Below, one piece after another: positions 18,201 to 25,733 of a stretch of DNA of 38,469 nucleotides (position 1 is the first letter of the stretch; each line of letters begins with the position of its first letter). The position numbers were made by a program, and so were the translations under genes. The notes beneath the pieces were generated by a model that saw nothing but the letters and a program-made list of their open reading frames with translations, was not told the DNA's origin and ran no database searches. The stretch is from CANDYO01 sp049653745 (GTDB lineage Bacteria > Pseudomonadota > Alphaproteobacteria > Rickettsiales > CANDYO01). Location: assembly GCA_049653745.1 (NCBI GenBank), contig JBASGW010000055.1:1-38469 (forward strand), read 5' to 3'.

Positions 18201-19538
18201 ATATTAACTTTTGCAGGGGCAATTTTCAAAGCGTTTATCATGTATATGACTTCTTTTGTAGGAATAGGTTTATGCTTATCTGTGGCTCCAATTTTTATAA
18301 TATTTCTTCTTTTTGAAAAGACTAGCTATTTATTTAGTAACTGGTTTAAAGCTATGGTTAAATTTACTATAACTCCGGTTATTTTACTTATTGGTTTAGT
18401 GTTTATTAATGGAATGCTATTTACAATACTTGTGGGATTATTTAACTATCAGATATGTTATAAATGTACTATGCCATTTACATTTGCTATTCCAGGATTT
18501 CCTTCAGTTGGTACAGTAACTTTATTTTGTGTTTCTTGGTTTTCTAAATGGGGGGCAGATAATGTGGGTAGTGCCTTTAGTGTGGTTTTGACCACTTTCC
18601 CATTAGTAATTAATTTTTGTATTATTACCAAAACTATGAAGCTTTACTCTGATAGGTTAGCAGCGCAAGTTGCTGAGCAGATTGTTGGCAGCTCAAGTTT
18701 ATTTAGTCCTTCAAGTAAATATGCAAATGCAAGCATGGGAGCAAATCCCCTCTCAGATATGCAAAAAGGATTTAAGAAAATAGATAGAACAATGGAAAGA
18801 GCCGCAATTACAACTGGTATTGCTAAAAATAGTGATGACTATAAAGGAATGAGAAATAGAACTCTTAGAACTGGATTTAAGTATGGAGCTGCTTTAAGTG
18901 CTGGGGGTATAGTGGGAGTAGGTGCTGTTGGGGCATATTCTTATATGACAAAGACCATTCCTCCTAAGTCTTTAACTGAAGAAGAAATTAAGAATAAAGC
19001 TGCATCAATTGATTCGGCGCAACAAAGGAAAGAAAGTGCAGATAATTTAAGAAGTCAAAAAGAGAACGTATCAAATAAATATGATAGCTATGCAGAAAAA
19101 ATAAATTCTGGAAGCAATACTAAAACTCAAAATAAGAAGTTAATCAAAGGGGCAAATAGAGAAGCAATCAAGTTAAATAAATTGGATACAAAAATAAAAG
19201 CTATAACATTGGGCATGAGTGCCGATGAAACTAAGGCTCTAAAAACAAGAGAGAGTTTAAAAATTAAGGCTGATCAGGCCGCAACCCATTATGATAATTT
19301 TGTTAAAAAACACGGAAAAAATGACCCCGATAAAAAAGGATTGCATTTAAAGAAAAGGGCTGAAGAATCTAAAGCAAAAATTAAAGAATTTGATAAAGAA
19401 AGCAAAAAATCTGGAATTGATATAGTTAAAAAATATAATCTTAAAGGTAAGAAAAAAGGATCCATGCTTATCAAGGCTGGAATAGGTGCATTAAGAGTGG
19501 TTGGTGCTCTTGGACAAGCTGCTAGTTTAATGAAGTAA
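15258..19538 (+). CDS. VirB6/TrbL-family type IV secretion protein with large N-terminal lipoprotein region
   Basis: A 1426-residue protein. Residues 1-18 form a lipoprotein signal (ILSIILLFALVGCDG) with the lipobox Cys at 19. Residues 20 to about 850 are a long Ser/Thr/Asn-rich extracytoplasmic region with many cysteines, particularly before residue 400. About 865-1130 is a multi-TM block in the TrbL/VirB6 pattern (YMYVIIYGMMYLFGLMK, then FEKTSYLFSNWFKAMVKF and repeated hydrophobic helices), which forms the inner-membrane channel of type IV secretion systems. The C-terminal 300 residues are Lys-rich and coiled-coil-prone, with one more hydrophobic stretch near 1205-1225. Rickettsiales encode several such extended VirB6 proteins, usually in a virB3-B4-B6 cluster; here none of those neighbours is present, so this is an orphan copy. 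The start is GTG without an obvious ribosome site. Confidence 0.85.
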   Translation: MKNISKILSIILLFALVGCDGPDTWCIGSSPDSYSDANTIKTVVDTNINVQSTSQNSAGDYGVWVDSGLFVNQGSVYDFNIGGSPGYEIVIASDFYSDVNEGLGQDYIISASQDTPTQILNSDGSAAQFAPNQQITITTADCTTGADSYGNSSPTKWTWNNNWKYKTVTCSYYGANDDDTGCDTIGIDCPRYPTNNDKDECVAVGNCQINCVDIPLVGNLCTTIYPVWYCYHQTYTEPADDPPYMNNYYDTGSACTSNSSVSCSSSSCSTPCTYDLCPEEYVSGVDTPNYFICEGKTQDSYADTSPTYYSHSPTYDSAQGNSGYCDGKNQAGFGATSTSKSHPGCGNRSSDDNEQEQSTEVFNTTGSVDTCWNTGGLNLYAIQNDIQCPPSVDDRCFDLQGSYQTVAYVPPDSSGNQPPSAGKSFGSVGGPLWLQIINPNSNDTIANVDDYNTDIDTNNTTISQLQAYNTNSLYPQLTTSLTNMNGQYSNGTIESLRFQGYNMIEGVSDPTAQSYLTTLTNLLGTAYTDPSTQAAVDGIQTPCLSLNNLITSANSGYDQSNSSTWEPVVVPFNFNSQNTSTWAPATYPKNPTDIYDIASSAMATATNLINYLDPPVPTTGGAAPTPPTLTGDTTSAELESYCQDVINTLTGMQQAFNAYSKSYAPKTETCDSCPNCSVAQTQSCIDANNAQISALTEQNNEYYADILNTNISNNANMVGGYKVYVAAGPLVADYGKYLQVMLVPNNQDPNSASTTGTEMIIDYSSGEEQGPNTITLPAMPFSGEIWTRIVDPDNNYTNNSGYYTLTFGYTTYTSGFSTMLSNIISVIQKTIQKTAQSIFLHMTCSATGMDQSVDGQCSDYIRSIDALLYMYVIIYGMMYLFGLMKNDRVDFIMRIVKVAVVSTLLTPNSFWFFNTYLFEGFYGLSNSLISYAVGAPVTNPFDFITQSVNVLLLDQTTYFKIIGLMLQGLLGLVAFALLINGILTFAGAIFKAFIMYMTSFVGIGLCLSVAPIFIIFLLFEKTSYLFSNWFKAMVKFTITPVILLIGLVFINGMLFTILVGLFNYQICYKCTMPFTFAIPGFPSVGTVTLFCVSWFSKWGADNVGSAFSVVLTTFPLVINFCIITKTMKLYSDRLAAQVAEQIVGSSSLFSPSSKYANASMGANPLSDMQKGFKKIDRTMERAAITTGIAKNSDDYKGMRNRTLRTGFKYGAALSAGGIVGVGAVGAYSYMTKTIPPKSLTEEEIKNKAASIDSAQQRKESADNLRSQKENVSNKYDSYAEKINSGSNTKTQNKKLIKGANREAIKLNKLDTKIKAITLGMSADETKALKTRESLKIKADQAATHYDNFVKKHGKNDPDKKGLHLKKRAEESKAKIKEFDKESKKSGIDIVKKYNLKGKKKGSMLIKAGIGALRVVGALGQAASLMK

Positions 19539-19751
19539 GTATTTTTAAATTTCTAAGATAAAAGAATTAAAAATTATATGTAATTAATCTTAACTATTTT
19601 GACTTTAAAATATCAAAGCCAGGATATTAATATGAATTATAACTTAGATTGAATTCACCTCATAACATGATAAGGCTATTTAGTAAAAGAAGATCTATTA
19701 AAATTTTGTAAATGTTGATTATATTAGATAATAACATCACTAAATTTCTAA

Positions 19752-20234
19752 TTAAAGGCCTTGTCCGTATTTTTTATCTTCTCTTATTGCCACTGCTTTG
19801 TTAAATCTAGTGTCACAATTTTTAACTGGTCTACCAATGTTCTTAGAATGTATCTTGCAAAGTTCAACAACTCCTTTCATTATCTCATCCACTGTTTTAG
19901 TAGATATACCTGAAAGTTTAGCTAATTCTTCTGGATCTAAACTAGCTATTTCTTCCATAAATCTAGGGGCATTTTGATTAATTCTTCGAGTAAAACCTGT
20001 ATCAACATTTTTTTGATGTTCTTTAGAATTATCAGAAGAAGACCCTCTTAAATTACCTTTTTTTCCTTCATATGGATAAAGAGAGTTGTGCCATGTCTTT
20101 AGTAGCTTAATTCCAATTACGCCAAATAAAGCAGCATTCCCTAGTTCATTCATTTTAGGCTCATAAGATGTTAGTCCTTTTATGTTTTGTCCCTTCAGCA
20201 TTTGAGCTAAATCTTTGATTGGTTCTTTTGACAT
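19752..20234 (-). CDS. Hypothetical protein, 160 residues
   Basis: No family recognised. The ATG at 20234 has a strong AAGGAG ribosome site, so the gene is real. The N-terminal part (MSKEPIKDLAQMLKGQNI) is hydrophilic, followed by a mildly hydrophobic stretch near residues 31-45 (LGNAALFGVIGIKLL) that could be a weak TM or buried helix. The middle is polar (GKKGNLRGSSSDNSKEHQKN) and probably disordered. The C-terminal third contains SLDPEELAKLSGISTKTVDE, which looks like a small helical bundle or a degenerate HTH, and two cysteines. It lies between the VirB6-like gene (convergent) and nrdA (same strand, 263 bp upstream). A substrate of the secretion system is conceivable but unsupported. Confidence 0.6.
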   Translation of the reverse strand: MSKEPIKDLAQMLKGQNIKGLTSYEPKMNELGNAALFGVIGIKLLKTWHNSLYPYEGKKGNLRGSSSDNSKEHQKNVDTGFTRRINQNAPRFMEEIASLDPEELAKLSGISTKTVDEIMKGVVELCKIHSKNIGRPVKNCDTRFNKAVAIREDKKYGQGL

Positions 20235-20415
20235 ATTTTTCTCCTTTTCTATTATAATAATTATTAATAGTTAATTTTTTGCTAATAAAATTATTTTTTT
20301 GTAATGGATTGCGGTCGTAAATTTTACTTAGATTTTTTTGTGGGGTTAAAAGTTACAATTGATATTAATTAGTGATCTACATGATAATGAAAAAAAAGAT
20401 GGGGATATGAAAGAC

Positions 20416-20475
20416 TTAGGCTAAAAAATTAAGAACTAAATTCATAAGAATAAATTTTTAATTTTATTAGCCTAA
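20416..20475. repeat. Inverted repeat downstream of nrdA
   Basis: TTAGGCTAAAAAATTAA (20416-20432) pairs with TTAATTTTATTAGCCTAA (20458-20475) with a single bulged base, around a 25-base loop. It lies 22 bp past the nrdA stop. Neither side carries a clean T-run, so it may be an mRNA 3'-end stabilising structure rather than a standard terminator. Confidence 0.45.
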
Positions 20476-20497
20476 ATTTATGCTAGCTAAATTTTCT

Positions 20498-22291
20498 TTA
20501 TTGGCAAGATAAGCATTCTTCATATTTGCTTTCTTGTTCTTTTGGCTCTCCATGAACCACAAGCTCCACTTGATGTGACACTTTGTCGGCTCTTTGGATC
20601 GAGGTTGAGCGGCAATAATATAAACTCTTAACCCCTTGTTTCCATGCAGAATAATGAATCTGATGAAGATGTTTTTTACTCACATTCCCAGGCAAGAAGA
20701 TATTTAGAGATTGAGCCTGATCGATATGGTCTGTGCGGTCAGCTGCAAATTCAATTAACCAGCGCTGATCAATTTCAGGAGCAGTTTTAAATACATCTTT
20801 TTCAGCTTGGCTTAAAAACTCTAAATGTTCAACTGAGCCTTCGTTAGTTGAAATTGAAGACCATACTTGTTCAGTATTTTTTCCTTTTTCTTGAAGCAAT
20901 TGAGTTAAATGCTTATTACGGACAGTGAATGATCCCGACAAAGTTTTTTGAGTGAAACTATTAGCAGCATATGGTTCAATTCCAGGAGATGAGTTTCCAC
21001 AAATCACTGAAATGGAAGCTGTTGGTGCAATTGCAGTTTTATTGCTAAATCTTTCCATAACATTGCATTCAGCGGCATCAGGGCATGGACCTTTTTCTTC
21101 AGCAAGCATTTTAGATGCTTCATTTACTGATTCAGATATATGTTTAAAAATCTTTTTATTCCAAACTTTAGCTACTACTGATTCAATAGGAATCATTTTA
21201 GATTGTAAGAATGAATGAAATCCCATCACTCCTAAGCCAACGCTTCGCTCCCTCATGGCTGCATATTTTGCATTAGCCATAGATTCTGGAGCTTTTTTGA
21301 TAAAATCATCTAAAACATTATCAAGGAAGCGCATAATATCTACAATAAATTGTTTGTTATCATGCCATTGATCATAATGTTCTAAATTAAGTGATGATAA
21401 GCAACATACAGCAGTTCTTGTATTTCCTAAATGATCTTTACCGGTTGGCAATACAATTTCACTGCATAGATTAGACATCTTGACTTTTAGGCCTAGTTTT
21501 TTCTGATGTTCAGGAATTTTATTATTAACATGATCTAAATATAAAATATAAGGTTCGCCAGTTTCAATTCTAGTGGTTAAAAGCTTAATCCATAATTCTC
21601 TCGCTTTAACCTTAGAAATAACAGACTTATCTTTAGGGCTTAATAATTCCCATTCTAAATCTTTTTCTACGGCTTGCATGAATTTATCGCTAACTGAAAC
21701 TCCATGATGTATATTTAATGCTTTACGATTAGGGTCTCCTCCAGTTGGGCGTCTAAGATCAATAAATTCTTCAATTTCTGGGTGATCTATTGGTAGATAC
21801 ATAGCCGCGCTTCCACGTCTTAAGCTTCCTTGTGAAATAGCTAGGGTCATTGAATCTTGAACTTTGATGAAGGGAATAATACCAGAAGTTTTTCCATTAC
21901 CCTTAACTCTTTCACCGATAGAGCGAACATTTCCCCAATAAGTTCCAATGCCGCCACCACGTGCTGCTAGCCATACATTTTCGTTCCAAACTTTCACAAT
22001 TCCTTCTAAATCATCTTCAACTTCATTTAAAAAGCAAGAAATTGGTAATCCACGGTCGGTTCCGCCATTGCTTAATATAGGAGTGGCTGGCATAAACCAT
22101 AAATTACTGATGTAATTATAAATTCTTTGAGCATGATCTTTATCATCAGCATAATAATTTGCAACGCGAGCAAATAAATCTTGGTAAGTTTCTCCAGTTA
22201 ACAAATATCTATCTTTTAATACGGCTTTACCAAAATCAGTTAAATTATTATCTAACTTATGGTCCATGGTTACGGAAATTGTTTTAGTCAT
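20498..22291 (-). CDS. nrdA: Ribonucleoside-diphosphate reductase alpha subunit, class I
   Basis: Large subunit of class I ribonucleotide reductase, which converts NDPs to dNDPs with a radical supplied by NrdB. Active-site residues are all visible: Cys86 in PISCFLNE, the Asn274-Cys276-Glu278 triad in SNLCSEIVL, the partner cysteine at 296/297 in TAVCCLSSLN, and the C-terminal CLSCQ pair that shuttles electrons from thioredoxin. The phosphate loop region SLRRGSAAMYLPIDHPEIEE is also typical. At 597 residues it lacks the N-terminal ATP-cone of E. coli NrdA (about 760), so overall activity control by dATP is absent; short forms of this size are usual in Rickettsiales. nrdB is not in the window. 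Two NrdR-box-like sites lie 72-118 bp upstream of the ATG, so repression by NrdR is likely. Confidence 0.95.
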   Translation of the reverse strand: MTKTISVTMDHKLDNNLTDFGKAVLKDRYLLTGETYQDLFARVANYYADDKDHAQRIYNYISNLWFMPATPILSNGGTDRGLPISCFLNEVEDDLEGIVKVWNENVWLAARGGGIGTYWGNVRSIGERVKGNGKTSGIIPFIKVQDSMTLAISQGSLRRGSAAMYLPIDHPEIEEFIDLRRPTGGDPNRKALNIHHGVSVSDKFMQAVEKDLEWELLSPKDKSVISKVKARELWIKLLTTRIETGEPYILYLDHVNNKIPEHQKKLGLKVKMSNLCSEIVLPTGKDHLGNTRTAVCCLSSLNLEHYDQWHDNKQFIVDIMRFLDNVLDDFIKKAPESMANAKYAAMRERSVGLGVMGFHSFLQSKMIPIESVVAKVWNKKIFKHISESVNEASKMLAEEKGPCPDAAECNVMERFSNKTAIAPTASISVICGNSSPGIEPYAANSFTQKTLSGSFTVRNKHLTQLLQEKGKNTEQVWSSISTNEGSVEHLEFLSQAEKDVFKTAPEIDQRWLIEFAADRTDHIDQAQSLNIFLPGNVSKKHLHQIHYSAWKQGVKSLYYCRSTSIQRADKVSHQVELVVHGEPKEQESKYEECLSCQ

Positions 22292-22362
22292 TATTATGCT
22301 CTTTTAGATTAGTTTTATTCATAAGAATGATTGTAAATTTTAAATTGTAAGATGTCTACATA

Positions 22363-22409
22363 ATAATATATATTGTGTATATTTTTTTTTATAGGACTAT
22401 ATGTAGTGG
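22363..22409. promoter_or_regulatory. Tandem pair of NrdR boxes upstream of nrdA
   Basis: Two 16-bp sites match the NrdR consensus acaCwAtATaTwGtgt: 22363-22378 (14 of 16) and 22394-22409 (12 of 16, with CTATATGTAG in the core). Their starts are 31 bp apart, the spacing of about three helical turns seen in known NrdR box pairs. They lie in the nrdA-recJ divergent region. NrdR represses ribonucleotide reductase genes when nucleotide pools are high. The sites are AT-rich, but the paired match, the spacing and the target gene agree. Confidence 0.7.
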
Positions 22410-22551
22410 TATTTATGGTTATTAAGTAACTGTTGTTAATAATTTAAAATTACAAAACTTAAGCTAATCTTTATATAAATTCCGCTATGATTTACGACGT
22501 TCTCTTGGTATACTGGCCTTACAAAGATATTTACTAAAGGAAAGATTTAAG

Positions 22552-24315
22552 GTGAGTAATGAGAATATTTCAGTTAAGCAATTTAACTGGATGTTAAGGG
22601 AAATAGATCAAGAGACAATTAATCAATTTATACGTAGGCTTAGTAGTAGTGAAATTTTGGCTAGATTACTTGTTGGTCGTAATGTGAGTTTAGAATCAGC
22701 AGAGCAGTTTTTAGCTCCAACATTGCGTGAATGCATGCCTGATCCTTTTCATCTTTTAGATATGAGAAAAGCAGCTGAAATTATAGCTGATGCAGTAATA
22801 AATAAGCAAAAAATAGTTATATTTGGAGATTATGATGTTGATGGAGCAACATCTTCAGCTCTGTTAAAAAGATTTTTTAACCTTCTGAATATTGAAGTTA
22901 TTGTTTATATTCCCGATAGAATAGGTGAGGGTTATGGGCCTAGTGTAGAGGCTTTTTCTCATTTAAAAAACCAAGGAGCGGAAATAATAATTACCGTAGA
23001 TTGTGGTACTGCTGCTTTTGAAGCTATTGATTTTGCAAATAAAAATGATTTGAAAGTTATTATAGTGGATCATCATTTATCAGGTGACCAATTACCTAAA
23101 GCTGATGCTATAGTTAATCCTAATAGAAAAGATGAAACCAGCATGTATGGATATTTGGCTGCTGTGGGGGTGGCTTTTTTAGTGGCGGTTGCGGTGATAA
23201 GTGTTTTACGAAAAAAAGAATATTTCTTAAATAAGGAAGAACCAAACCTGATGAAGCTTCTAGATATTGTTGCAATTGGAACAATTTGTGATGTGGTTCC
23301 CCTTGAGTTGTTAAATCGTGCTTTTGTTATTCAAGGCTTAAAAATTCTAAATAAGCGCCAAAATTCTGGGGTGCAAGCTTTTTGTCAGTTGCTAAAGCTT
23401 GAGAATGAATTAACCACATATCATATTGGATATGTTATTGGCCCAAGAATTAATGCTGGTGGCAGAGTGGGAGAATCTTCTTTGGGTTCTAGGCTTTTAT
23501 CTACAGATAATTTACAAGAAGCTATAGAAATAGCTAGGAAATTAGAATTATATAATTCAGAGCGCAAAGCAATTGAATATATGGTTTTTGATCAAGCTTT
23601 GGAGCAAGCAAAATTACAATCAGAAGATGAAGTTTTAATCATGGTTAATGGTGAAAATTGGCATCAAGGTGTTGTTGGTATAGTTGCTGGAAGATTAAAA
23701 GAAATGATGAATAAGCCCGTCGCAGTTTTAACTACTGATGGTGAGCATTGTAAAGCTTCATGCAGGTCTGTTAATGGTGTAGATTTTGGATCGGCTGTGG
23801 TTTTAGCTAAAGAAGACGGTCTTTTGTTAAGTGGAGGGGGGCATAAAATGGCTGCTGGTTTTACTTTACTTAAGAAAAATGTTCCTGCATTAAAAGCATT
23901 TTTGCATAATAAATTCACTCAAGAATTAGCGCTTTTAAAAAATAGAGGTAATCGTTATTTTGATGCATATATATCAACTGAGTCGGCTAACATAGATTTT
24001 GCTAAACAAATAGAAAAACTTGGCCCTTTTGGTCCGAGTAATAGTGAACCAAAATTTATGCTAAAAAATATTTATTTAGCTAAGGTCAACGTGTTTTCTG
24101 ATAGTAATATATCATGTTTGATTGGATGTAAGGAGAGCAAAAATTTAAATAGTTTGCTCAAGGCCAACGCCTTTAGAGTGATTGGCACTAAGCTTGGTGA
24201 TGCTTTACTTAATAAAGGATACAAAAATATTGACCTTGTAGGTTATATAAGAATTAATCGTTGGAAAGGAAGAGAAACCGCTGAATTTTCAATTGAAGAT
24301 GCAATAGTTTCATAA
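22552..24315 (+). CDS. recJ: Single-stranded-DNA-specific exonuclease RecJ
   Basis: A 587-residue 5'-3' ssDNA exonuclease acting in recombination and mismatch repair. DHH-family motifs are in order: IFGDYDVDGATSSALL with DYDVDG at 93-98, ITVDCGTAAF at 147-156, IIVDHHLSG with DHH at 173-175, and AIGTICDVVPL near 243. The DHHA1 domain holds GPRINAGGRVGESSLG near 298 and GGHKMAAGFTL near 430. A C-terminal OB-like region follows. Length matches the family. The start is GTG at 22552, with AAAGGA about 10 bases upstream. cysS follows 22 bp downstream, so the pair forms an operon; the divergent neighbour is nrdA. Confidence 0.95.
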   Translation: MSNENISVKQFNWMLREIDQETINQFIRRLSSSEILARLLVGRNVSLESAEQFLAPTLRECMPDPFHLLDMRKAAEIIADAVINKQKIVIFGDYDVDGATSSALLKRFFNLLNIEVIVYIPDRIGEGYGPSVEAFSHLKNQGAEIIITVDCGTAAFEAIDFANKNDLKVIIVDHHLSGDQLPKADAIVNPNRKDETSMYGYLAAVGVAFLVAVAVISVLRKKEYFLNKEEPNLMKLLDIVAIGTICDVVPLELLNRAFVIQGLKILNKRQNSGVQAFCQLLKLENELTTYHIGYVIGPRINAGGRVGESSLGSRLLSTDNLQEAIEIARKLELYNSERKAIEYMVFDQALEQAKLQSEDEVLIMVNGENWHQGVVGIVAGRLKEMMNKPVAVLTTDGEHCKASCRSVNGVDFGSAVVLAKEDGLLLSGGGHKMAAGFTLLKKNVPALKAFLHNKFTQELALLKNRGNRYFDAYISTESANIDFAKQIEKLGPFGPSNSEPKFMLKNIYLAKVNVFSDSNISCLIGCKESKNLNSLLKANAFRVIGTKLGDALLNKGYKNIDLVGYIRINRWKGRETAEFSIEDAIVS

Positions 24316-24337
24316 AATTTATAAAGATAGAGAAAAG

Positions 24338-25705
24338 ATGACATTACAATTATATAATAGCCTAACTAAAAGAAAAGAAGCATTTATTCCCCTGGATAAC
24401 AACAGCGTTAGAATGTATGTCTGTGGACCAACAGTTTATGACTATCCTCATTTAGGTAATGCATTAGCGGTGGTAATTTATGATGTTTTATACCGTTTAT
24501 TGGTAAATATTTATGGATTTGATAAAGTAACTTATGTTAGAAATATAACTGATGTTGATGATAAAATAATTAAAGCTGCATTAGATCAGAATATCTCAAT
24601 TGCTACGTTAACTGAGAAGATAACTTCAATATTCCATAGTAACATTAAAGAGCTTAATTGTTTGGAACCAAATTTTGAGCCAAAAGCAACTGAGCATATT
24701 CCTGAAATGCTAATGATTATTGAAAAATTACTAGCAAATAATTATGCATATATCAGTGAAGGCCATGTTTATTTCAGTGTTAATAAATTTAAAGAATATG
24801 GGAACTTATCGGGTAGAAATCTAGAAGATTTAATGGCAGGAGCCAGAGTAGAAATAGCAGAAAATAAAGAAAATGCTGCAGATTTTGTTTTATGGAAACC
24901 ATCTATGGATATTGATCATTCTTTCTCTAGCCCCTACGGTCAGGGGAGGCCTGGTTGGCATATAGAATGTTCAGCTATGAGCTATAAATATTTAGGCGAA
25001 AGTTTTGACATTCATGGTGGTGGAGTAGACCTTATTTTTCCTCATCATACTAATGAGGTTGCTCAAAGCTGCTGTGCTTTTGAAGGAAGTAAATATGCTA
25101 ATTTCTGGGTGCATAATGGCTTTTTAACAGTTAATGGCGAAAAGATGAGTAAATCTTTAGGTAACTTTGTCACCATTAATGAGCTAATAGAGCAGGGAAT
25201 TAGCGGCGAAGTAATTAGATATGTATTACTTTCTTCCCATTATAGAAAGCCACTTGATTGGAATAAAAAATCTTTGGATGATGCACAAAAAGCGTTAGAC
25301 AGTTTTTATCGAGTGTTAGAGCAGATGAATGTTGATAGTGGAGATGTTACTCAAGAATTTAAAGCTAGCTTATTTGATGATTTAAACACTCCTCAGAGTT
25401 TTGCTTTGCTTCATGAATATGTTCATATGTTTAATAAAACTAACATCCAAGAGCAGAAAAAACAAATTTCAGCTCAACTTAAAGCATGTGGTCAGCTACT
25501 CGGGTTTTTATATCAAAATCCTAAAGAATGGTTTTTAAAAGCAGATGTTTCTCATCAATATATAGAAGAGCAAATTACAAAAAGAATAGAAGCTAAGTCC
25601 CTTAAAAATTGGCAAGAAGCAGATAGAATTAGAGAAGAATTAAAATCTCATAGAGTGATTTTAGAAGACTTAGCAGATGGTAGCTCTAAATGGCGCCGTG
25701 GTTAA
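24338..25705 (+). CDS. cysS: Cysteinyl-tRNA synthetase
   Basis: A 455-residue class I aminoacyl-tRNA synthetase charging tRNA-Cys. The HIGH motif is HLGN at 38-41 after CGPTVYDYP, and the KMSKS loop is GEKMSKSLGN with KMSKS at 269-273. The zinc that selects cysteine is held by Cys29, Cys211 (WHIECSAMS), His236 and Glu240 (FPHHTNE), matching the E. coli pattern. The C-terminal anticodon-binding region is present (RIEAKSLKNWQEADRIREEL). The ATG has AGAGAAAAG just upstream and lies 22 bp after recJ, in one transcription unit. The stop codon TAA falls inside the stem of a shared terminator with znuA. Confidence 0.97.
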   Translation: MTLQLYNSLTKRKEAFIPLDNNSVRMYVCGPTVYDYPHLGNALAVVIYDVLYRLLVNIYGFDKVTYVRNITDVDDKIIKAALDQNISIATLTEKITSIFHSNIKELNCLEPNFEPKATEHIPEMLMIIEKLLANNYAYISEGHVYFSVNKFKEYGNLSGRNLEDLMAGARVEIAENKENAADFVLWKPSMDIDHSFSSPYGQGRPGWHIECSAMSYKYLGESFDIHGGGVDLIFPHHTNEVAQSCCAFEGSKYANFWVHNGFLTVNGEKMSKSLGNFVTINELIEQGISGEVIRYVLLSSHYRKPLDWNKKSLDDAQKALDSFYRVLEQMNVDSGDVTQEFKASLFDDLNTPQSFALLHEYVHMFNKTNIQEQKKQISAQLKACGQLLGFLYQNPKEWFLKADVSHQYIEEQITKRIEAKSLKNWQEADRIREELKSHRVILEDLADGSSKWRRG

Positions 25706-25733
25706 TTAAGTTTGAAAAATCAAACTTAATTAG
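25702..25733. terminator. Bidirectional terminator shared by cysS and znuA
   Basis: A 12-bp perfect stem plus one T-G pair: TTAATTAAGTTTG (25702-25714) with CAAACTTAATTAG (25721-25733), loop AAAAAT. The stop codon of cysS (25703-25705) is in the left arm and the stop of znuA (25726-25728) in the right arm, so 20 bp separate two convergent genes. The stem is AT-rich and there is no long T-run, so efficiency may be modest. Confidence 0.65.
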
